A stretch of 18,068 nt of DNA from Circinella umbellata (Eukaryota; Mucoromycota; Mucoromycetes; Mucorales; Lichtheimiaceae). Shown here piece by piece: positions 10,132-18,068 of this stretch. Every line of letters begins with the position of its first letter. Position 1 is the stretch's first letter. Both the position numbers and the translations under genes were made by a program. The notes beneath the pieces were generated by a model, which did not search any database, had not been told where the DNA came from, and saw only the letters and a list, made by a program, of their open reading frames with translations. The stretch is taken from NCBI GenBank assembly GCA_025093555.1, contig JAIWNF010000171.1, forward strand, positions 1 to 18,068, given 5' to 3'.

Positions 10132-10607
10132 AGGCATAGAAAATTGAAGCCACTAGCTTTTGATAAATTTAGGGTGGTGAAAGACATATTGGCCAATATA
10201 GTATTGGGGATTGCATCTGCCTTGCTTCACTACAGTTTCACTTGCCTAAAAAAAATAAAAAGGTCTTTATTAGTAAAATTTAAACCAACTTAAAGAAATA
10301 TATAATTTAATATGCTACCTTGAATATTTGATTTATATTATTAAAGAAATTATCAAATGATAATTCCTTTTGTTCATTATCACTAATCACAAAGTGAGTT
10401 TATTGGCGATCCTAGTGAGCACTTTTCCTATTTCGATTTGTTTGATGATGGTGTTCCATATACTAACCGCAAGTGACTCTGTAAATGACTTTATAACTAG
10501 CAATGACTCACCAGAAGATACTAAACGCAGTAATCCAGTGGCTTGTTCATCGTTAGAGCACAAGTTATACAAATCATCAGTTATGGAAACAGAATCAAAC
10601 AGTGTAG

Positions 10608-10616
10608 CAGTAGTAG
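10608..10616. repeat. Left 9-bp target-site duplication of MULE-1
   Basis: CAGTAGTAG directly precedes the element end CAAAATACTTATTC and recurs exactly at 15063-15071. Confidence 0.95.
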
Positions 10617-11584
10617 CAAAATACTTATTCGGCCCCGGATAACTTTTGGGTCAAAAGTGCTCCCCCCCTTAAGTTTTCATTTTTATTGAAAGTCAGATAT
10701 ACGTCACTAAGACAGAAATTTCAATAAGAAAAAACACAAAGTCAGCATTATATCTGTATGAAAAATCTTTTGTTAATGATTCTCACTCAATAAATAGCAA
10801 TGTTAAACATATATAATAAGATGATGAAACGAAAATAAGTGTAGGTGAATATGTAACAGCTTGTTTAAATAATATAAAGAAAAACAAGTAGAGGTAAAAA
10901 ATGAGAACCGGTCTTAATAATATATATATATATATATACATGTGGTATTAGATGACTTTTTTTTTTTCTTTTTGTTTTTTTTTCAAAATCTACTAGATTA
11001 AATCAAGGATTGCAGAACGAATTAACGAAAACGATTCTATAATCTCGGTTTGAATAATTCAAGCTAGATGGAGTAAGTTTTTTTATTTATTTTGGTATAG
11101 TTTAGAGAGGCAAAAAAAGAATATACACATTATAAAGTTTTTTTTTGTTTGAGTCACTAATTAATAAACTCGTTTGTTAATTTAGGGATTAATGGAACAC
11201 CAAAACGATCTATGCAACAAATGCTAAATCAAATTTTACAACGGAAATCAACACACGCGACCATATATAATATATCAACAACTCTGCATCACCCGTGAAT
11301 AATAACGAGTATTTCATTTTTTTCTTCGTTTTTTTTACTCATCAGTAATCATCAGACGCCTGTTCCATCTTCAATAATATTTCAACATACAAGTCTACTA
11401 CCCGTTCAATATTTTGTTTACAACTTGACGACTGCCAAATGGACCAGGATACAAGTCAAGCGAAAGTTATTATACTGGTATTATTGCTGTTGATGGAAAC
11501 CCATTTCGTTTTTAATTTTTTGGATATATAATGCACAAGGTAGTTTGGTGGTTATTTTTATGATAGGAGTAGCTTAGAAGGAAA
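10617..11584 (+). repeat. Left terminal inverted repeat of MULE-1 (~968 bp)
   Basis: It begins CAAAATACTTATTCGGCCCC and continues to GCTTAGAAGGAAA. It matches the reverse complement of 14100-15062 with only a handful of substitutions seen by eye (for example in the ACGAATTAACG, CAACAACTCTGC and CCCATTTCG words), plus length changes in poly-T and AT runs. It contains a (TA)n run near 10919-10939. Such long near-identical arms could form a large cruciform and imply recent insertion. Confidence 0.95.
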
Positions 11585-11749
11585 CTTTTTTATGCTTATA
11601 ATAATGGTAAGAGAATATAGTTTTTTAAAATGGGAAGAACGAAGATTGTGGTTATTTGATGATAATAATAATTTATACGCTTAAATATATAGTGATAAGA
11701 AAAATAATAAAAGAGAAATAGATAAAATATAAAAAATGGATGGTTATTT

Positions 11750-13857
11750 TTACTGCAGTTGGAAATTGGAGTTAGGAGGAAGAGAAAGAACATCATCAAG
11801 ATCAAAGTCAACATTCGATATGTTCTGCGTTAATGCATCTATCTGTTGAATTATGTTGGTCATATTGTTATTATTATTATAATTGCTGTTGATGGTTGAT
11901 CTATTGATACGATGCTTCAATGCAGTTGCGCGAGATACAAGACGATTGATTGCAGTTTGAAGCTGATCTTTGTTTGTTGGTGGTTGTGGATGATCAATAC
12001 GAGAAGGTGTGCGAGAAGAGATAGTGGACACTGCTGTCTGCTGATTCCAAATATGGTGATTGCTTACTTGAGGGCGAACTGTTACTGACGGGTCATTTAA
12101 CTCAACATAAAACATATGTTTACATGGGAAAAAATGATGCTGATAATCAGGACAGGTACAAGAGGCAACTTGATTATTAGCAGCTTTAACCTATTCAACA
12201 ATAAAAACGGCCGTTAGTAAAGTAGTAACCAACATGGGATATACATAAGAAGAACGATATTAATACAGTATATATGGCATTATGTGCATTGTTATTAAAA
12301 GATACAACAGAATATTCAGAATCGGACAAATGGATGATCAATGATGGATGTTGCGCTCTTTGTTCCTCCTCTGCTTTCATTTCATTCGCACGAAGGCGCC
12401 GTTCAGTAGACCCCATTCTGCCTACATTTGCAGATAAACGATTTACTTCTTCTGTGATATCAAACAAGACATCGTCAGTAAGAAGGTTGATTAATACATC
12501 AAGACGATGTGTGCGTTTACGTTTTAAATATACTGTTTTTAATTGGTTATGCCAACTCTGTAATAACGTCATCAGTGTATAAGTATAGATATAAATATAT
12601 ATAAGATACTATTTAATTTTTTTATCCTTACTTCAACGTAGTTATTTGTAGACATCGCGTGAAAAACATGTGGTTGATATGAGCAACTCCACCGTTCATA
12701 TGCTCGTCCATCCCATTTATCAACATAGTATGTCTTAAAATATGTAATAAATTCATATTGGGAATCTTAAAATTCAGTAAGAAAATTACTAAGAAGTGCA
12801 TGAAACCGTTCTGTATTTTTTTCATACATAAGTTCCTTCAAACGGGGTCTGATGTTTGCTTTTGCTTGAGCTGGCGTACGACCAATAGATCCATGTACCT
12901 TTGATTGTACATTTTGCATCCAAGCTCGCATTACATGCCAAATACAATGTTGGATTGAACAGCTGGGCCAAACTTGAGCAATAGCATTATCTTCAGGCAA
13001 ACTATTATCAATTGTAAAACGTTGTGGATTTAATCTAATTGTTGCTAATGAACGGAACCAACCAAGAAGGGGTTTTGATGATAAATCATTTGTCAATAAA
13101 TAAGTAATAGGAACCCCACGTCCAGCAATAGGATCCCGTATAACCATAGTATACAAAACGCCATCTTTGTATTTTGAGACATCATGCGTTGCATCCAAAG
13201 AAACAAATCGGGCCTTTTGAAAATAGGCAAGTTGCCAAGGAGCAACAAATCCAAAAGCAAAGTCCTTTGTTGTAAGACGTTCACTAGAATTTTCATCATC
13301 TTCATAACAGTACACCATAAGTTGTGCTTTACATCCAATATTTTTTGTTTTTTTTTAAATAGGACGACGTGTCATGCCATCTTCATCATATTCATCATTT
13401 TCATCATCAGCAGCTTGAATTTTCTTTTTTTCATTCCTGGCTTTGCGATGGCATTGGAACCGAATTTTCCAGAGAATAGTGCGCTTTCTGTTGTACGATG
13501 AAACACCAGCTTAAAAAGAAAAAAAAATGTTATGAAAATTAATATACAAATATTTGGAAGATTTGTTTTACCATAATAATTACATTCTTCAGTATCACTT
13601 GGATCAAGTTGATCAGATCCACTATCAATATCATCTGACTGTTGAGCCTTTCTTTTTCGGCTATTGATCTGTTCATGCTTCTTATGTAGCGTATACTTGT
13701 CTTTGTATACCCAACATTCTCCTGTCATTTCTGGTTGTTTAGCAATAAGGTCTTTATATTCGCTGACTTTACATTTCGTTAAACGTTGTTGTTCAACAGT
13801 AGGTCTAATAACTATGGGGTTATTAACGTTGGTGGGAGTAAGATGGTGAATAGACAT
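11750..13857 (-). pseudogene. MULE-1 transposase: four exons, DDE core, SWIM finger; two nonsense codons
   Basis: The start is the ATG at 13857 and the final stop is at 11750. Exons are 13857-13572, 13509-12632, 12557-12267 and 12190-11750. Introns of 62, 74 and 76 nt keep phase and give 631 residues. An IGCKAQL segment with basic and cysteine residues upstream fits a FAR1-like zinc head. The core shows SLDATHD (Asp ~201), FTIDNS (Asp ~263), the CIWH pair (~284-287) and NNYVE-SWH (Glu ~388). Spacing is almost that of MULE-2. The SWIM finger CTCPDY...CKH is at ~496-510, followed by an Asn-rich tail. Intron 2 (12558-12631) falls directly after the conserved Glu codon. The third intron's donor (12266) was chosen because it restores alignment with MULE-2. 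In-frame TAA codons at 13355-13357 and 12767-12769 break the frame; CAA-to-TAA explains both. The first adjoins a poly-A run, so sequencing error is possible there. Confidence 0.88.
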
Positions 13858-14099
13858 TTTGAAGATGAAAATGTTTTTTAAAGATTTGAAATGAAGATGT
13901 ACAATTTGGAGTCGACAAAAACAACAAAAAAAGAAAGCACAGAATTTTTTATATTATGTGGTTACACGAATTTCATTTTGTATTAATAATCATTTTTTAA
14001 ACGAGAAGTGTTTATATGATTTGACACAACATTGTTTTATTGCAAGCACATTTAATATAAATTGTATATCCAATATGAGATCACATTTATTTTTATATA

Positions 14100-15062
14100 T
14101 TTCCTTCTAAGCTACTCCTATCATAAAAATAACCACCAAACTACCTTGTGCATTATACATCCAAAAAATTAAAAACGAAACGGGTTTCCATCAACAGCAA
14201 TAATACCAGTATAATAACTTTCGCTTGACTTGTATCCTGGTCCATTTGGCAGTCGTCAAGTTGTAAACAAAATATTGAACGGGTAGTAGACTTGTATGTT
14301 GAAATATTATTGAAGATGGAACAGGCGTCTGATGATTACTGATGAGTAAAAAAAACGAAGAAAAAAATGAAATACTCGTTATTATTCACGGGTGATGCAT
14401 AGTTGTTGATATATTATATATGGTCGCGTGTGTTGATTTCCGTTGTAAAATTTGATTTAGCATTTGTTGCATAGATCGTTTTGTTGTTCCATTAATCCCT
14501 AAATTAACAAACGAGTTTATTAATTAGTGACTCAAACAAAAAAAAACTTTATAATGTGTATATTCTTTTTTTGCCTCTCTAAACTATACCAAAATAAATA
14601 AAAAACTTACTCCATCTAGCTTGAATTATTCAAACCGAGATTATAGAATCGTTTTTGTTAATTCGTTCTGCAATCCTTGATTTAATCTAGTAGATTTTGA
14701 AAAAAAAACAAAAAGAAAAAAAAAAGTCATCTAATACCACATGTATATATATATATATATTATTAAGACCGGTTCTCATTTTTACCTCTACTTGTTTTTC
14801 TTTATATTATTTAAACAAGCTGTTACATATTCACCTACACTTATTTTCGTTTCATCATCTTATTATATATGTTTAACATTGCTATTTATTGAGTGAGAAT
14901 CATTAACAAAAGATTTTTCATACAGATATAATGCTGACTTTGTGTTTTTTCTTATTGAAATTTCTGTCTTAGTGACGTATATCTGACTTTCAATAAAAAT
15001 GAAAACTTAAGGGGGGGAGCACTTTTGACCCAAAAGTTATCCGGGGCCGAATAAGTATTTTG
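14100..15062 (-). repeat. Right terminal inverted repeat of MULE-1 (~963 bp)
   Basis: It is the partner of 10617-11584, nearly identical over its whole length, with length differences only in A/T runs. The 242 bases between the transposase ATG (13857) and this arm hold no gene; the promoter should lie there or in the arm. Confidence 0.95.
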
Positions 15063-15071
15063 CAGTAGTAG
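15063..15071. repeat. Right 9-bp target-site duplication of MULE-1, overlapping the MITE's left duplication
   Basis: CAGTAGTAG, identical to 10608-10616. Its last six bases (15066-15071) are also the first six of the MITE duplication TAGTAGGAG. Confidence 0.93.
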
Positions 15072-15074
15072 GAG
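15066..15074. repeat. Left 9-bp target-site duplication of the MITE
   Basis: TAGTAGGAG precedes the MITE end CAATATACTTATGTCC and recurs exactly at 15407-15415. Confidence 0.88.
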
Positions 15075-15406
15075 CAATATACTTATGTCCAGGCAGCTTA
15101 ACTTTGAAGCTCCCCCATTGAAAGGTTGAAATTTCAAGCCCAGAATTTTACTATAGGTGAGTGACGAAATCAAGTGATGGCAGTAATTTTTTTCTTCCTT
15201 TTCTATTCTTCTTGAACTTATCTTTAATAAAAAGACAAATACTTTCTGTTTTTTGATAATGCCGGGTCTATTTATTTTCTTCATTATACATTAACTTAAT
15301 TTTTTTTAAAGTTGATCAAAAATAAAAAAAAGGAAGAAAAAAATAAAATTTCAAACTTTCAATGGCGGCGTTTCAAAGTTAAGCTGCCTGGACATAAGTA
15401 TATTTG
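15075..15406. mobile_element. 332-bp Mutator-type MITE
   Basis: The terminal inverted repeats span about 60 bases. The left arm CAATATACTTATGTCCAGGC and onward matches the complement of the right arm, with one indel and about four mismatches (GCTCCCCC versus ACGCCGCC, and a G/T). The flanks are the 9-bp duplication TAGTAGGAG. It has no coding capacity; the open frames crossing it are chance. The outermost bases CAAATATACTTAT resemble MULE-1's CAAAATACTTATT and both arms soon reach TAACTTT, so a MULE-1-like transposase may have moved it (inference). Confidence 0.88.
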
Positions 15407-15415
15407 TAGTAGGAG
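15407..15415. repeat. Right 9-bp target-site duplication of the MITE
   Basis: Exact copy of TAGTAGGAG at 15066-15074. The host coding sequence resumes immediately to its right. Confidence 0.88.
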
Positions 15416-17655
15416 AAGAAGATTAAGGTGCAAGTTGAGTCTGAGGCATAATGAAACCTGTCCTAGGACCAGCAGAAATTTGTACCCAGGTGTCAGAGTC
15501 AAATAACATAGTAAGATAATCAAGACTAAAAGGTCGCTTTAAAAGCAACCATTCATCATTTGAAGTATCAAGCAGATCAACAAGAAAAAGAAGATCAGAA
15601 GAGGGACACTTGAAAGTACGGAGAAAGAAGGAAACATGGCGCCATATATATTTGTGGGGTGGACAGGAAAAAAGAGAGGAACCAATATAGCATGCCACTG
15701 CTAGAAGGGAAAGTGCTCCAGATTGATAGCGTTCCAATCGGTCTGTTTGAAGATATGTTACTATTGTATCAATTGCATGTGAATAGACTAACCAGAAGCC
15801 AGCAATATTTTTCCCAGGCTCCCAATGCACAAACTTTGCTGAATCACTAAAGTAGAATTGTTAGTTAAGTAATCTAGAAGGTAATCTAGAAGAACAAAAA
15901 AAAAAGAACTTATACAGCCTTTTCAACAATTTGATCCCAATGAGTTACTAGCGAAGAACCATCCATGCGTAATTCCAGACGAGCGCCATAGCTCTCGTTG
16001 GTAATTATCGAACATGTTGTGGTAATATGATTCTATAAACAAATATTTAGGCATAGTCAGTTAAAAAGTATTCCAAAATTATTTTATATACTGTAATATA
16101 AAAATATAGTGTACCTGAAAATCAGTAACCACATTGTATTAACATTATAGTCCATGCCAAACCGGTATGTAGAAACACCACGACTTCGTGAATAAAATGG
16201 CTGCTTCATCTTGTGATACGCGACCAGTTTTTTTAAACCATGTAAAGAGGGTGTGGATCTTGGCGACGTCTTGTATTGAAAACCGAGGAGTGACTGAAAA
16301 TTGGAGAAGGGATCTGGGCAGAAGTTGTTTTTCAATAAATTAGCCTCGGAACCCTAAAACAACCGGATCAACTTTTCATGAACCAAAGGGTTATCAGTAT
16401 TCTGATTGCCTATTGTATGCCACAAACCAATCATTGGAGAAGAATCGAGATGATGGTGTTCAAATCCAACATCAATAAGAGACCAGTCCAAGTCACATAA
16501 AACTGATGATAAATCAATAGCCTCTTCATTCAAACTAAAGTGTCTCTTGAGTCCAATGCCTCTGGTGACAAACATGAAATCAGTAAAAGGAGAAAGTGCA
16601 ACATCAAGGGATTCAGCAATAATACTTTGCATAGTATCAACCAATTCTGGTAGATACTGTGAATTCATGAATGTTCCTTGAAAGAAAACTTGTCCATTTT
16701 TTTTTCGTTACCTGGCAGATTCGGTTTTATATGACATGCCAAAGTTTTGAAGAAAAGGTGGCAGAAGAACGCAACAGAGAGCAGGACGCAAGACACAGTT
16801 AACAAACTTTTCAAGTATCTCATATGGAATAAGATGGGAAAAATGGCCTATGTGGTATAATGTAGGGAAAAGTATGTGAACCTATAATCTAAGTTAGCTA
16901 ACAATATCTTAATATTGGGAAAAAACATATTTAAAAAACAAATAACTTACTTTGTAGCAGGAGGAATCGCCAAAACGTGCAACAGAGTATTTGGAATATC
17001 GCCAACGTCAACAGTAGTATCATCAATTACATAGGAGAGATCTTGCTTTTAGTAGAGCGCGTCTGACAAGAATGATTGAATGTACAATGAGATAGTGCCG
17101 AGAGCAGGAATAGAACGAGATAAGGTTTTCAAGAAGTCAATGTCAGTATAAATCCTTGTAGGCAAGGTTGGTGATTCATTAAGATGAACAGAAAAATGCT
17201 GATTTTCAGGTAAAATACTAGAAAATACAGCTTGAATCAGGTTATAACCTTGTCAGTATCCTAAAGAGAGATGAACTTGGGGATAGACAAAGTTGTTGTG
17301 TTACTAACTAATAAATAATGAAAAGAGACAAGTTAGAAATAAAAAAAACTAGAAAAAATTCCCCAGTAAAAAAATAAGTAAATTAGAAACCACATACAGG
17401 TATTGAAAAATGTTAATCTTGTTAACATTTGTTCCTAGAATGAGTCAATATTGATGAACATGGTTGACCTTTTTCTTCTCCTCGTTGTGGTCCCTTTTTT
17501 TGTTGTTCCAAGTTGGATGGCAAGAAGCTTCTTCATCAAAGTATTTATTAAAATTATTTTCATTATTAAAAGTGAAAAGCCATAGTAGAACTGACCCAGT
17601 CAATATGAGGTCGTTTGGATACAATATAACGTGTGTTGTTAGTTTTATTGTTCAT

Positions 17656-17966
17656 GATGAATATAAATAATGAGAGTAACAAATAAAAGTATGAATAGGA
17701 TTGCGGATCTACCCATAAAGATGGGAAAGACGTGCAAGGTGTTATTTGCCCCTGGGTGGAATGTGTCTGAAATAAAAAACATTGCCTGTGTCTGAATAGA
17801 GATAGAGCCAAAAAACAACCAACAAACATAATTATTGTCATTTCTTTTGTTTCACTTCTCTCTCTTATTATTTTTAACATTGTTCCTTCACTACTTTCTA
17901 TTTTAAACTTACTCGACCCATAGTTATTCTTCAATCTTTATTGATATCTATGTACAGTCGTATTCA
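17656..17966. other. Intergenic region, putative promoter side of the decayed gene
   Basis: It lies between the ATG at 17655 and the stop of the next minus-strand gene at 17967. On the minus strand the ATG is preceded by a TATTTATATTC stretch that could act as a TATA-like element. The minus-strand open frame extending to 17934 is low-complexity upstream of the ATG and was not taken as coding. Confidence 0.4.
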
Positions 17967-18068
17967 CTACACCTTCTTGCTGCTGCCCTGCAGTTCTTCA
18001 GCTCCCCTCTTTGTGAACAGATGAGAGAGCGCGTGTTCAATAATAAGACTTAGACTATCATCCTTTAT
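17967..18068 (-). CDS. C-terminal 34 codons of an unrecognised gene, cut by the window edge
   Basis: The minus frame is open from the right edge to the TAG at 17967-17969 and reads IKDDSLSLIIEHALSHLFTK, ending GSSKKV. The composition is balanced and helix-forming, unlike the AT-rich noncoding translations nearby, so it probably is real coding sequence or a last exon. It has the same orientation as the decayed gene and lies 311 bases before its ATG. The piece is too short to name a family. Confidence 0.4.
   Translation of the reverse strand: MKDDSLSLIIEHALSHLFTKRGAEELQGSSKKV

Larger units (their letters stand above)
10617..15062 (-). mobile_element. MULE-1, complete 4446-bp Mutator-like element with ~965-bp TIRs
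   Basis: The ends CAAAATAC and GTATTTTG are exact complements flanked by the perfect 9-bp duplication CAGTAGTAG. About 43% of the element is TIR. The only gene is a minus-strand transposase at 11750-13857. The element sits in an exon of the decayed host gene, right beside the MITE. Removing it and one duplication keeps the host frame (ACT-GCT-ACA-CTG on the host strand). Near-identical arms suggest the youngest insertion here. Confidence 0.95.
5892..17655 (-). pseudogene. Decayed intron-containing gene of unknown family, split by two MULEs and a MITE
   Basis: The likely start is the ATG at 17655 (MNNKTNNTRY...). The stop TAG is at 5892-5894. Coding blocks by hand: 17655-17398, about 17310-16951, 16881-16115, 16032-15916, 15846-15416 joined across MITE and MULE-1 to 10607-10319, then 10245-10132 joined across MULE-2 to 6104-5892. 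Together they encode roughly 840 residues. Introns include 15847-15915 (TTAACTAAC branch-like motif) and 10246-10318. Excising each transposon with one 9-bp duplication keeps the frame exactly. In-frame stops lie at 17253, 17049, 16708, 16354, 15423 and 10153, plus a TGA near 17440. There are also frameshifts near 17570 and 10388, and one-base phase mismatches at several exon joins. Visible segments include SYGARLELRMDGSSLVTHW and RPHIDWVSSTMAFHF. I see no signal peptide or known domain and do not recognise the family. It could itself be part of an old mobile element. Confidence 0.78.

Noticed and set aside
10370..10642. 90-residue plus-strand open frame
   Set aside because: Antisense to the decayed gene. 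The minus frame gives the sensible protein, keeps the join across MULE-1, and has a matching intron at 10246-10318.
6924..13857. Alternative genetic code or stop readthrough explaining the in-frame stops
   Set aside because: TAA, TAG and TGA all occur inside genes and also end them, so no single reassignment fits.
14952..15284. 110-residue minus-strand open frame across the MULE-1/MITE junction
   Set aside because: It spans two unrelated transposon ends and their target duplications, so it cannot be an old gene.
10617..15406. MITE and MULE-1 as one larger element
   Set aside because: Each has its own complementary ends and its own 9-bp duplication, and their arms are otherwise different.
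16675..16729. GT-AG intron in the decayed gene between CTGCCAG and CACAG
   Set aside because: Splicing puts the exons out of phase, while reading straight through keeps the frame with a single TAA at 16708-16710. A point stop is the simpler reading.
17566..17934. 122-residue minus-strand open frame taken as a whole
   Set aside because: Only the last part from the ATG at 17655 continues into the decayed gene; the upstream part is low-complexity.

Overview
The window looks like accessory DNA of an early-diverging fungus, probably Mucoromycota (Phycomyces- or Mucor-like). This is inferred from four things: very AT-rich noncoding DNA, GT-AG introns of 60-80 nt, a Crypton tyrosine recombinase with a GCR1_C-type tail, and Mutator-like (MULE) transposases with SWIM fingers. 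No ordinary housekeeping gene is recognisable.

Layout. (1) 1-1424, plus strand: the 3' part of a Crypton recombinase, open at the left edge, with its C-terminal DNA-binding domain in another frame. (2) 1425-5690: AT-rich noncoding DNA. It holds a short ORF remnant, a tRNA-like sequence with Pol III A and B boxes, a GC-rich island that folds on paper into a branched RNA, a 43-nt palindrome and a degenerate ~90-bp minisatellite. (3) 5690-5880: a GA-rich compound microsatellite. (4) 5892-17655, minus strand: one decayed intron-containing gene of unknown family, split by three DNA transposons. (5) 17967-18068, minus strand: the last 34 codons of another gene, running off the right edge.

The main result concerns region 4. 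MULE-2 (6105-10122, 4018 bp, target duplication ATAAGGTGG), MULE-1 (10617-15062, 4446 bp, target duplication CAGTAGTAG) and a 332-bp MITE (15075-15406, target duplication TAGTAGGAG) all sit in exons of the same gene. Removing each insert with one copy of its 9-bp duplication makes the host reading frame continuous, so three pieces up to 9 kb apart are one gene. MULE-1 has ~965-bp nearly identical terminal inverted repeats (TIRs) and looks recent. MULE-2 has ~770-bp TIRs that are almost identical in the outer ~163 bp and clearly diverged inside. The MITE and MULE-1 target duplications overlap by six bases, so two insertions hit practically the same point.

Both MULEs encode a transposase on the minus strand with a DDE core and a C-terminal SWIM finger (CxC...CxH). 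Each has exactly two in-frame stops that I can see. The host gene has at least seven more. All are codons that one C-to-T change would make from CAA, CAG or CGA, which suggests mutational inactivation acting on unrelated genes. All products were recognised by eye from motifs; no database search was run.
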